Shown here one piece after another: positions 14,049-25,185 of a stretch of DNA of 64,000 nt. The notes under the pieces are model-generated. The model was not told the origin of the DNA, searched no databases, and saw nothing but the letters and a program-made list of their open reading frames with translations. The position numbers and the translations under genes were made by a program. Each line of letters begins with the position of its first letter. Within the stretch, counting starts at the first letter, position 1. Source of the DNA: Ephydatia muelleri (lineage: Eukaryota; Porifera; Demospongiae; Spongillida; Spongillidae); the NCBI GenBank assembly GCA_013339895.1, contig JABACO010000020.1, forward strand, positions 413,054-477,053. The letters are read 5' to 3'.

Positions 14049-17000
14049 TCAATCACTCCCACAGGTTGAACCATCTGAATCGGCATTCTCTTTCACCACA
14101 GGATCTTGTGGCTGAAAACAGATCAGTGGCATTTACATGCATAGGACATTGGCGAATAAACTTGTGGTCCAGTTATACAGTGGTGCATGCTGTGTTTAAT
14201 TAATGATGATCAGTACAAATGCATGGGAAGCAGTTGGGCAATTCCTCAGCTGCTAGTTAACTATACACTTAATGAACTAGACTGCAGACTTATAAAATGG
14301 GGGGTCATTAGCACTGCTAGTGGCAACTTAATGTACAAGTATATAGCTGCATTTGCATTTGCACTAAGGTTTTGTCTAGCCATCTGCCATACATGTAATG
14401 ACTCATACATACCATTCCTAGTGCACTTTCCAACACATTCACAATGTGTAAGTTGTGACTAGATTGTGCATAATCAAGTGGACTTTTTCCTTTCTGGAAA
14501 GAAGAGAATGCCTGCATGACACTATCAGCTCATGCATATGTTACTGGACACTTTCATTGTCACAACAATCATACACTTACCTTGTCTGTCACACCTTTGT
14601 CTGCATTGAACTTAAGGAGCAGCTTCACAACCTCTACATGGCTGAACTGGACTGCATAATGAAGTGCAGTGCATCCCTTCTATAGAATACAAGTTGCATA
14701 GTCTATGTTTATGACATCATTTGGTCCTTCATTTCATACCAAGTCAGAAGACTTTATACCTTTTGATAAATTACATTACTTACTTTGCATTGGCTATTTA
14801 CATCCTGCTCTCTGTTCTGCTGCCTAAGTTTAGTTAGCAAACACTCACAGATGGCCCTAGATCCCTTTGATGCTGCTACATGGAGAGGAGTCAGTCCATC
14901 CTACATGAGGTGTATGGTGTGATGTGAACACAAAGCTTCTTTAGCACTTGCTTTGTCTTGCAGATCTAGGTGTATGTTTTCTGTTTCAAGCAGAATTTTC
15001 ACACACTCAAGTGCATTTCCTTTGTTTTTACATGCATAGTGAAGTGGCGTACGACCATTCTTCTAATGGAAAGAGAAAAGGAGGCTTCAAAACATCAGCT
15101 CTTACACCCACTCTTCAATTCCTCTTCACTATGTATTACCTTACGCAATATATGTACATAAAGTTTATATATAGGACTGGCTTACATCAACAATGTTGAC
15201 ATCGGCTAAAAAGCATATAGATGCAGCCTCTTCTTCTTTGACAGAGTCAGAAACACCTGGGTCTGGGGCCCTTCTCTCTCTTACACCACCAGGTTCTGCC
15301 CTATACCTAACTGATGCCCTTCTTCTAATCGGACCATTGGTCACAGCTGCTCCCCTTCCAAGAAGCGCTGCAACAATTTCTGCATCCCCTTTCTTTGCCG
15401 CTTTATGCAGTGCAGTGCACTTGCTCTGAAATGGAAGGTCGTCACCCATGCATGTATGCGTTTGACTGCTCTCAACAAAGTCCTACCAAATTGTCTGTGC
15501 ATGTTTAGTATGACTCAACAAAACATACTTGACTCTTATGCTATGAGTTGGAGCATTTACCTTATAAGTGACTGCATTAATGTCCACATTCTTCTCACAA
15601 AGACTGCTTACAATTTCCTTGTAACCTTTCGTCACTGCCTCATGAAGTGCTGTGTGTCCCTGTAACACATGCAAGGTTGGAACCTCAGCATTACCTTATA
15701 AGGAAAGTCTGGAGGCCTGCATTAGTTTATAATACACCCTTTCTCTCTCTTCTGCAATGTATCAAATTAGCTCTTCATCACTAGATTTCAAAGAGCAACT
15801 TTACAAAACATACATATTTGCATTCTGTTTCATATACTGCAATTCAATAGACTAATGCATGAATCACTGCCATATTGCAAACCAATACACTGACAAATGA
15901 TTTGTTGTGAGTCAAATTTACCTTCTTGTTGACTGCATTAATGTCCACTCCTTTCCCAGGAAGAAACTCCACAATGTCTAGGTGTCTCTGCCTCACTGCT
16001 TCATGCAGAGGAGTGTCACCCCACTGTGTGAGAAGAGAGCTGATGTCACTAACTCTGGTCTAGCTTTCCCAACTGCAGAATATAGCTCTAGCTGCATACA
16101 TGGTTCATATTATGTGGGAGGGAACAGAGGTCACACTCAAATGCTAATATCCTATGCTTACATGTTTTTGAGTGAGGGAGTGGTGCAAGTGAATGCGTCA
16201 GGATGCACCCAGCCATTGCATGCAGCCATGTCAGTGGCTTATCCCAACCCAAGCTAAGAACATAGTGCTCTTTGAGTTTCTGGAGTGCCTCCTTGTTCTA
16301 CGGTGCAACACATTATGCGAACTAACTTGCAGTGGAAAGATGTTTAGTAATGTTGCTTACAGCATATGTGTAATGATTTCAACACAATCATACATGTACA
16401 TGCTTTAGTTGTAAACCTTACTTGCAGTCTCTGCCACAGTGCTCATATAGCATTAATGATCTAAAGATTCAAACAAAGCTGACATATTATCTATAACATA
16501 CCCAATTCTTAACATTCATACAAGCAGTTCCTCCGTTTGTATCTTTTTCGAACATCCAGATCACAATATTAAAAAAATGGCCATGCCTTGCAGCCACATG
16601 GAGAGTTGTATTATTCTCAAACTGTGTGAAGGGATATACACACAACTTGAGGGATGTACAAAACTTGCGGGATGTACAACATAACTTGAGGAGAGGTATA
16701 CATATCTTGCATAGAATTGTGGGTTGCTTTAATGTCACAATACACTCACTGTTTCTGACATGCAGGAATCTAAGGGGAGGGTGGGTTGGTGTGGGGGTGG
16801 GTGGGGGTGGGGGTATATTGATATGAATAATTAATGAGGATGTAGGGAAGCTGATCAAGCTTACATTCTTGAACTGACGCTGCGACGGGCATGAATTTTT
16901 TTTTTTTTTTTTTTTTTTTTTGAAAGACTCCTGCAGAGCGCTGTAAGCTTTCCCGTTGTTTTAGACCGCATGAAATCGTTAAATGAAACACTATATATCT

Positions 17001-20000
17001 GAACTTTCTTGTATGCTGGTTCTACATAGAAAGTGGCAACCTCATTGACAGTAGCGTACCTACTAGGGGGTACATGTAGTAGCGTACCTACTAGGGGGTA
17101 CATGTAGTAGCGTACCTACTAGGGGGTACATGTAGTAGAGTACCTACTAGGGGGTACATGTAGTAGAGTACCTACTAGGGGGTACATGTAGTAGCGTACC
17201 TACTAGGGGGTACATGTAGTAGAGTACCTACTAGGGGGGTACATGTAGTAGCGTACCTACTAGGGGGTACATGTAGTAGAGTACCTACTAGGGGGTACAT
17301 GTAGTAGAGTACCTACTAGGGGGTACATGTAGTAGCGTACCTACTAGGGGGTACATGTAGTAGAGTACCTACTAGGGGGTACATGTAGTAGAGTACCTAC
17401 TAGGGGGTACTTGTAGTAGAGTACCTACTAGGGGGTACATGTAGTAGCGTACCTACTAGGGGGTACATGTAGTAGCGTACCTACTAGGGGGTACATGTAG
17501 TAGAGTACCTACTAGGGGGTACATGTAGTAGAGTACCTACTAGGGGTACCACAGGGAAAAAACGCGTAGAATCATTTTGGAATCATTGCGTGATTGAATA
17601 GTAAAAATCACACGCGTTTGTTCAATCACACAATGATTTTACAGACGATTTAAAATCCTTTATAAAATCAAAACTTTGATTCGACCCATTTTTTTCCCTG
17701 TGCGCGTACATGTAGTAGCGTACCTACTAGGAGGTACATGTAGTAGCGTACCTACTAGGGGGTACATGTAGTAGCGTACTAGGGGGTACATGTAGTCGCG
17801 TTGTATTCACACTAAAAGCATCAGTTCCGGTCAATCAACACTATACAGTCTAAAAGCGTTCCTGAGAATCACACACTAAAAGCATTACATTAGAGTGATT
17901 AGGAGGAGGGAGGGGCACACATTAGGAGGGGCACACATTAGGAGGAGCACACATTAGGAGGGGCACACATTAGGAGGGGCACACATTAGGAGGGGCACAC
18001 ATTAGGAGGGGCACACATTAGGAGTGGCACACATTAGGAGGGGCACACATTAGGAGGGGCACACATTAGGAGGGGCACACATTAGGAGGGGCACACATTA
18101 GGAGGGGCACACATTAGGAGGGGCACACATTAGGAGGGGCACACATTAGGAGGAGCACACATTAGGAGGGGCACACATTAGGAGGGGCACACATTAGGAG
18201 GGGCACACATTAGGAGGGGCACACATTAGGAGGGGCACACATTAGGAGTGGCACACATTAGGAGGGGCACACATTAGGAGGGGCACACATTAGGAGGGGC
18301 ACACATTAGGAGGGGCACACATTAGGAGGAGCACACATTAGGAGGAGCACACATTAGGAGGGGCACACATTAGGAGGGGCACACATTAGGAGGGGCACAC
18401 ATTAGGAGGGGCACACATTAGGAGGGGCACACATTAGGAGGGGCACACATTAGGAGGGGCACACATTAGGAGGAGCACACATTAGGAGGGGCACACATTA
18501 GGAGGGGCACACATTAGGAGGGGCACACATTAGGAGGGGCACACATTAGGAGGGGCACACATTAGGAGGGGCACACATTAGGAGGGGCACACATTAGGAG
18601 GGGCACACATTAGGAGGGGCACACATTAGGAGGGGCACACATTAGGGGGGCACACATTAGGAGGGGCACACATTAGGAGGGGCACACATTAGGAGGGGCA
18701 CACATTAGGAGGAGCACACATTCACACATTCTCACGATACTATGTACACTAAATTAATTGCGTTCGAATTGGGACATGTTTAATGCCGATTGAAGTCAGT
18801 TATACCATTATATGTGGATAGCGTTACACGATACGAGCGATGCATAAGGATTCATTCTTAGCAAACGATGTACATTATTGTTTTACTCAAAATTAACACC
18901 GCTCTCTTCGTTGCCGCCATCGAAGCATAGATTATTAAAAGTAGATATTTGTAGTATCTTATGATCGAAGCCAATTTGATTATTTCGTACTGGGGTTGGG
19001 GAGAAGAGGGGGGAGGGGGGGATCCGTGCGTTTCTAGCAGAAGGTACACAATTTCTTCTGTCCTGTGCAATATGTGGTCCCATTACCAAAGTACGGCTGT
19101 TAATTATTGCCGGTCTTCCGCATTCTTTTAAAGCCTGTAGGTCTCCACGTTCTGCTGCTGATAAAACCTGAATAAATGAACATTTAATAAAAGCAGTCAT
19201 TTAGAATTAATGTAAAAGTATAATAAATAGGATACCGTATAAGAAAGTGCTTGTGCATCTCGTGTATGGCTGATACCTATTCGCTGTCATTCACCATTAA
19301 CACAATCACGCAGAAACAGCCTGCACAAACGAAATTGAACACAATCGAAAAATAAAAACTGTTCCAAAGATGAGTACATGCATTTACTAAGGCTTCGGTT
19401 TTTCAGCCCAAAAATAATGACGTCTTCTTTCTACTTCACCGCCTAGTGCATTGATCACACGCAAACGCTTTTTGAACGAGACACACGCCATACATGTATA
19501 TTGCATTAGTGCATCATATACAGCCTGCTACGCTTCAAAGTAAGCTCTTTCGCATGCCGGCATGCGAAGAATGCAAGTACATGAATAGCCTATAGGCTAT
19601 AGCCAAACTGAAAATCCACGCCATATTTACGCGCGACCCGGAGGTTTTATGTTATTACAGTAATCGACACGCCGACCAATCAGATACGATGCGCTGAAAC
19701 GTTAGACCCTACTTGCGTGGCCTTTATTAACTCTTTGAACGTCAAATGCATATATGCATGCATTCTCACACGACCATGACTATCTGTTTGTTGATCATTA
19801 AACAAGAAATGTTGTGTAAGCGTCATGCTGTCAAAGAAAGCTCTTGTACACGTGCAGCACTGCTGGCGCTGGACTCACCTGGCGGCTCTGTGATCTACCC
19901 TCCATGTTCTCTGAATAAATAGGGCAGAAGTTAAAATTTCTGTGAAGCACTCTGCTACCCCTCGGATCAGTACCTGCGCGTTAATGACATTTGCATGAGA

Positions 20001-20057
20001 GCTGCGCATGGAAATTACCAGCTGTTCCGAGTTTAGCTTAACTGATATCTCCGTCAT
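14049..20057 (-). CDS. Ankyrin-repeat protein, complete 11-exon gene (copy C)
   Basis: Exons in order: 20057-19974, 19167-19087, 16621-16502, 16023-15922, 15659-15561, 15425-15186, 15062-14952, 14900-14784, 14679-14581, 14493-14413 and 14111-14049. Every one is a multiple of three in phase 0, giving about 398 aa. The start is MTEISVKLNSEQLV. Ankyrin repeats follow (VLSAAERGDLQALKE, TTLHVAARHGH, TPLHEAV, TALHEAV, TALHKAAKKGD, TPLHYACKNKG, TPLHVAASKGS, TALHYAVQFSH, SPLDYAQSSHN), and a short acidic tail ends GSD-stop. There is no signal peptide or membrane segment, so a cytosolic scaffold is likely; the partner is unknown. The intron after 14952 has a GC donor, as in copy A. An alternative longer exon 1 (to 19879) breaks the downstream frame. 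Introns 2 and 3 hold the minisatellites and a MITE. Exons 1 and 2 are the least certain. Confidence 0.8.
17050..17797. repeat. 28-bp minisatellite, interrupted by a MITE
   Basis: About 18 tandem copies of a 28-bp unit (GTAGTAGCGTACCTACTAGG plus GGGTACAT) run from 17050 to 17547. A few more copies continue at 17703-17797 after an inserted element. Units vary mainly at one C/A position. The array lies in an intron of the minus-strand ankyrin gene. Confidence 0.95.
17550..17702. mobile_element. 153-bp MITE inserted in the 28-bp minisatellite
   Basis: Inverted ends CACAGGGAAAAAA and TTTTTTCCCTGTG bound a 153-bp AT-rich segment. The segment contains further inverted motifs (ATCATTTT, AATCATTG, CAATGATT). 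It interrupts an otherwise regular tandem array. No clear target duplication can be fixed because the host array is repetitive. Confidence 0.75.
17906..18723. repeat. 16-bp minisatellite, about 51 copies
   Basis: The unit AGGAGGGGCACACATT is repeated head to tail with rare G-to-A or G-to-T variants and one 15-bp copy near 18646. It lies within an intron of the ankyrin gene, about 200 bp from the 28-bp array. Confidence 0.97.
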
Positions 20058-20244
20058 TACTGATTCAAAGTGCCCGCGGAAGAGTGCACCCGCCCAAAAA
20101 GCTTTATAATCAATCTTAGTGTTGCCTGTATACTTACCTAGTATTCATCCATCGAGTATACAACTCACGGACACGTCTTTAGTTTATATAGGCCGGAAAT
20201 ACAATTATAATTAAATTATAATATGATTGGGAAAATTCCCAGGG

Positions 20245-20360
20245 TATATCCCCTTACGCAACACACACAGTGCTTTTCCAGGAGTTATATATATCCCCTT
20301 ACGCAACACACACAGTGCTTTTCCAGGAGTTATATATATCCCCTTACGCAACACACAGGG
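20245..20360. repeat. 45-bp tandem repeat, 2-3 copies
   Basis: Units begin CCCCTTACGCAACACACA at 20250, 20295 and 20340, with a GTGCTTTTCCAGGAGTTATA half between them. The array lies upstream of the ankyrin gene start. Other sequence between 20058 and 20720 shows no gene. Confidence 0.9.
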
Positions 20361-20723
20361 TTATCCCCTTTTACACTTTTTATGTGGGAATAAAATATAA
20401 AACGCCATTCCTTACAACATTATAGTTGGCTCTCTAACCCCGCGCGCGGTTCAGTGTTGCTCATGCTGCCAAGCAACTGGCAAAACGTTTTGATGATCGT
20501 CCGCATAGCCAAATAATTAGAGCCGCGTTGTCTTTCTCTTTCTCTGACTCCTCCAACTCCACTTCATCAAGCTTCCATGAAGCGTTTAATGGCATGCATG
20601 CAGGAACGGATGAACACATTGATGATACCATCGTTTAAATAGTGCTACTTTTGGTTGAACCTTGTTCGATTTCGATGCGTTCTACAGATAATTAAAACCT
20701 GACATTGAATTGTCGTTTTGCTC

Positions 20724-20945
20724 AGGCCAAAGTCTTTGCCAAGGTCCAGTATTTGGGTCACGCATGCATAGTATCCGCACAAGGTGTAAACCAGATCCGC
20801 AACCAAAATACAGGCTGTGGTGACTTACCCTGTCCCAAAGAATGTAAAAGAACTTATAGGCAGTTTCTGTGAATGGTTTGTGCAGAACTATTTAGGGATA
20901 GCCGGACCGTTGTTCAAGCCTACATGTACTACAAAGAACTTATAT
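20724..20945 (+). pseudogene. Ty3/gypsy-type reverse transcriptase/RNase H fragment
   Basis: Across changing frames the translation shows VQYLGH, VSAQGV, a PDP-K remnant, VVTYPVPKNVKEL, RQFL and GIAGPLFKP. This is the junction between reverse transcriptase and RNase H in gypsy-type elements. Frameshifts and a stop codon show decay. No LTRs were found nearby. Confidence 0.75.
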
Positions 20946-21176
20946 ACGTTCATCAGTACAATCGGACCGAATGTTGCACACTGAGAAGGATTTCAGGTGA
21001 AACAGACAAATCATCCGATACTGTATGCACTGACAACTTCTCAAGGTAATGCATAAAAGACTGTGATGTACATGTGGTATGAATGTCCTTTTTAACATTG
21101 CCTCATGCACGTGTCCTATATCTCTCTCATTTCTCATTACATATATCAGTATGTTTCATGTACAGATTTCTACCTG

Positions 21177-21425
21177 TGACTTTTGTCAAAGGATAGCCAG
21201 AAACTATTCATTGCAACACCAGAATTGTTTCCAGTTCCAGTCCATTCACCCTGGCATCACGTGGGCATTGATTTTGTTGGCCCTATTTCACCTCCTAAGT
21301 CCACCTCGGGAAATAGCTACATTCTTACCCTATGTGATTATTTCACAAAATGGGTAGAAGCTGTTGCTCTTCCAACCAAAGAAGCATCAGGAATAGCTAG
21401 CTCACTCTTCAAGGTATATATGTGA
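21177..21425 (+). pseudogene. Integrase core fragment (gypsy/Ginger type)
   Basis: The reading frame contains WHHVGIDFVGPISPP, YILTLCDYFTKWVEAVALP and EASGIASSLFK, the first-Asp region of a retroviral-type integrase core. A possible 5' splice site (AAG|GTATAT) ends the frame, which would fit an intron-containing Ginger or domesticated gene. The frame closes at 21425, right at a 26-bp hairpin. The rest of the integrase is missing. Confidence 0.75.
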
Positions 21426-21478
21426 TGTTCATTATGCATTCATTATCATTGAGATAATGAATGCATAATGAACATCAC
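21422..21478. repeat. Perfect 26-bp inverted repeat with 5-nt loop
   Basis: The arms 21422-21447 and 21453-21478 are exact reverse complements (arm core ATTATGCATTCATTATC) around the loop ATTGA. The hairpin sits exactly between a plus-strand integrase fragment and a minus-strand hAT fragment. Confidence 0.97.
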
Positions 21479-22108
21479 CGGCCCTGCGGAACTTTTGCAA
21501 ATAGTACGCAGTACTTGCAATATGAACCTTCCTTTGAAGGAGACCATACCAACCAATGGTATTCACTCAGCCAAGCTTTTCTGAAATATTGCTTTATAGT
21601 TTTGCCACCCTTTTCATAAACATGCACTGGCAAAATTGAAGGCAATGAAGGCTGTTCTGTGAGTACCTTTTCCATAGCATTTTAAAGTTGAGGAATTCCT
21701 TAAATAACCAAACCAATATCTGTTACATTATCTTCAATTGATGCTGCTTCTGCAGAATTGTGCCCTACTAGTGGTGATTTGAATTTGTTTACTACTGTAA
21801 TTGGCCAACAATGGTATTGAACATGCGGACTGGTCATCAAAGCTACTGATGTCTTGCACATCGTCTTCATCAATCTCCTCATCTGATATCATTAAGTCTA
21901 GTAAAACATTTGAAGACTTTGGTAAAACAGCTTGTAGCGTAGACGTAGAATCGTGCTGTGCTACTGCATCAGTATACATGATGGGTTCTATTGATACATG
22001 TGTCTGTAAGCTAGTACATTCACCACTCATAGGCTGTTTCAAAAAAGATAGAATATTGCTCAATATTTTACAAACTTTGGAAATTCTGTCCCCTTCTCCT
22101 TGGCACAC
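21475..22108 (-). pseudogene. hAT-like transposase N-terminal fragment with TTF-type zinc finger
   Basis: The minus-strand frame at 22108-21734 is acidic and Ser-rich with no clear domain. A second frame at 21675-21475 gives EKGGKTIKQYFRKAWLSEYH, then WLVWSPSKEGSYCKYCVLFA, the WL...C-x-x-C pattern of the TTF zinc finger that precedes DUF4371 in hAT/ZMYM-type transposases. The catalytic part is absent, cut off at the 26-bp hairpin. The two frames are separated by stops, so it is non-functional as it stands or has an undetected intron. Confidence 0.6.
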
Positions 22109-22189
22109 CGTTTCGTGTGACCTTCCATCTATATCAAGTCAATCGTGCATATCATATGCAGAAATCGGCTGTCACCAGTAAAAGTGATG

Positions 22190-24599
22190 GTGTTAAAAGA
22201 TGTCCTATAGCATCTCTTCCATTGCTATTACGTAGAGGTAGTGTGATTTGAATTTGTGTTTAATTTTTTTAAGTAATACTGTTTCTAATTTAAACAAAGT
22301 TAGAATTACAGCTATTTAAATGTATGGAAATTGACTACTCTTGAATTTTATTAACTAACCACGTTATAAAACTTTTGCCACTTCATTTATATGCTTAAAA
22401 AGGTTGTTAGATGCACAAAGTGAATAATTATACCATTACATTGAACATTTCGGTTTGGGAAAACAAAATATAGTTTCCCATAGACCGGTACACAAAATCA
22501 ATTTTTTCTAACCCAATTATTGTATTCCACGGTTTATTACTGAAATTTAACTCTTAACAACAAATTGAGTTGCTGCCCTTATTATGATTTGCAGCCACGT
22601 TAGGTTACCAGTGCCATCTTGACCATCAATGGTCGTCAAGTTGCAACTGAACATATAACAGAACCCTGACCCTCGGTCTCAATTAAATAATAATAATTAA
22701 TAAAGCCGTTAATTTTATTAAAGCATAACATGTTAGCAAACTATTGATAGTTACTGACAGGTCTCTGCATGAACTAATTAACAACAGCCCTGGTGGAGTA
22801 GGAAAAAGACTGGAGGGAGGAGAGGGGGGGGGGGGGGGGTTCGTTTGAACTTGTCAACCCCCCCTCCTTCCCTCCGGATATCCGCCACTGCAACTTAGTT
22901 ACATGGATGGGCTGTCTGCTTTTGCCACCATTGCCATGTCACTAAACAGCTAAACCGGAGGCCGGTACATTCAGGGAGAGGGTGCAGCTGCCCATCCCAT
23001 TGGGGGTGGGGAAGTTCATCCCCACCAGCACGCCCTCTCCAGCAGCATGGTAAACATAAAAGCAAATTCTACTATGTAACTGTAAGAAGGACAATATCAT
23101 CGCGCAGAACAATGCACAGAGTTATTTCCCTCCAATCCATATACAGAGTGTCCCACACACAACAAAGCACTTTGTGTATGATTGCTGTGAGTGTTGAGTT
23201 TACAGAGGAAGTCTCAATTGGTGCAAGCATGTGCTTCTAAGTATGCTTCATTTGTGACAGTGTTGCCTGATGCAGATCCTAAATTGAAGCACAGCAATGT
23301 GCTCAAGAGTGGGCAGGGTGGAAGCTAAGTACATTGCCCTGTGAACCATGCAGGAATGTCTTAGATCGTTATCAATTCATAATAACATTAACCTGTTGGC
23401 ACTAATTAAATTTGCAAGTCTATGTTCTGTGCAAACTCTTTCAAGGTATAAATTTGCTAATCGTGGAGACAGTATTCACCTGGATAGTTTTTCAAGTTTT
23501 CAATTTATTTGTATTTGATTTTCCGTGGACTGCAAAGAGTCTCTTATCAAATGATCATTACGCATCAAAAATTGGGCTATCTATCATAAAGTACTGATCT
23601 AGCCATACATTTCAATGCGAGCATTTCTTTTCTTCTGCTTGTCAAATTGAAAAAAAAAAGCACACAGTATATTTGATCAGCTTAGTAAGACGCATGACTG
23701 GGACCCAGATGGGGGACACGTAAGTTAGATATACCTTTACACATTAGCACAGAAGGAGCATTCATACAGCATTATTTCTTGGGGTAGAAATATTACTTCT
23801 GTTTGAGATCAGGGTGGCTCAAATAAGTATGGAATGACCCTCCCTCCCCCCCCCAACCTGGATCCACCTCTGCTGTGAGAAAGCATCCCTACGTGTGTAT
23901 ATATAGTAGTGATAGACAACATTCAATATTGCTGAGGTCACACATCTATCCATTCTGTCTTGATATGCGGTAAGTAGGGGTTGACCCATCACCTTATTAC
24001 AATGAGTAAAAAGTTTATTTCTATATGCTAAGATGAGTACAGTGATCACAGATGTGTCCATTTTGTCACATCAAAAGGCACCAGTCTTCATCAGACGCCT
24101 CTTAGTTCTAAAGAGCTAGAGCTACAGGAATTGCTCCCACACTTTTCAGAGCAAGTGGGACAGTCTGCATTACCAAGTACCTCAGTGACGGTCCTCTCAT
24201 TGAGACCACCTGATGTTCCTCTGCCTCCACACACTCCCTGTACTATAAGAGTGCACTGCTTTTGTCATTAAACCCATATTTCACATAATTAGACAGAGGA
24301 CGAGTTGAAGCTAGGGTAAACGTGGGCCGTGTCAATAAAATGTGATTCCCGAGGGAACGCTTCGTAACGCCGGCTTTTAAACCTTATACGCATTTGTCGA
24401 CCTAGCACTTGTGGTTCTCTTGCCGTCCCAGACAAATCTAAGTTAACGCTTTTTATTTTGTTGCGTCACCCGATATATTACCTCTGGACGAGACACTACG
24501 TCAAACCTTGATTGTTTCGGCATTCGCGATGATATTTCGTCGTGTGCAATTAAAAGACTGTGGATCCTTGCAATATTTCCCCAACTTTACAGACACTTT
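22190..24599. other. Intergenic region with repeat fragments
   Basis: No gene is recognised in about 2.4 kb. A G-run of about 16 at 22825-22840 is followed by a mirrored CCCCCCCTCC stretch. 23465-23640 is a diverged copy of the interior of the hAT-like element at 4142-4934 (shared CTGGATAGTTTTTCAAGTTT and AGCCATACATTTCAAT). 24060-24245 is an open stretch rich in Leu/Pro that could be an exon but matches nothing I know. Confidence 0.5.
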
Positions 24600-24604
24600 G
24601 TTTC

Positions 24605-25112
24605 CATAGGCGTAGGAAGCTGGGGGGGGGGCGCCAGTGACCATTTTTCAAAAATGAATACATAATAAGTACAGCATCATACATGTATGAGTCAAAAGAA
24701 AAAGTGTTTCCAAACAATTAGATATCTATATGAATTTTCCAAAGTGTCGTTGTCTTATTTCATTTGCCATAGAAAAGACATGGGCAATATCAGTTAGGTC
24801 CAATGAATTGTGGATGTGAAGGATAACATTATTCAACCTCTCTTGTGTTGGTGGATCCATTGCTCAGCTGTTGCGTAGCAGAGCTCACCTCCCAAAATAG
24901 ATTTCATACCCTGCAACTAAGGCCTTCTCTAAATAGCGAGCAGTCTAATTAATCTAATCAATAATATTACAGGCCTCGGCCGGGCGCTGGCCATGCAGAT
25001 ACAATATATGCCTCGGCACAGACGGTGCAATGATACTGATATTCAATTTAAAAAGAACGAGTACATGAGCCATATCATTTCTATTATAGCATTGGGGGGC
25101 GCCCGGGCCCCG

Positions 25113-25162
<50 letters not shown>

Positions 25163-25180
25163 TTGCTTCCTACGCCTATG
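24605..25180. mobile_element. Non-autonomous hAT-like element, 5-bp duplication GTTTC, with poly(C)
   Basis: The ends CATAGGCGTAGGAAGC and GCTTCCTACGCCTATG are exact inverted repeats. GTTTC flanks both sides (24600-24604 and 25181-25185). Subterminal GGGGGGGGGCGCC is mirrored by GGCGCCCGGGCC and a 47-C homopolymer at 25116-25162. No transposase frame is present in the 576 bp. Confidence 0.85.
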
Positions 25181-25185
25181 GTTTC

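Noticed and set aside
17906..18723. Regular short repeats that could suggest a CRISPR array
   Set aside because: The 16-bp units are directly adjacent with no spacers, there are no cas genes, and the context is eukaryotic.
19010..19167. Longer version of ankyrin exon 2 extending past the GTAATG donor
   Set aside because: Extension adds a non-ankyrin Pro-rich tail; ending at 19087 keeps phase 0 with the next exon.
21801..22181. 126-codon plus-strand Ser-rich frame
   Set aside because: Antisense to the hAT-like fragment, which has a recognisable TTF zinc-finger pattern on the minus strand.
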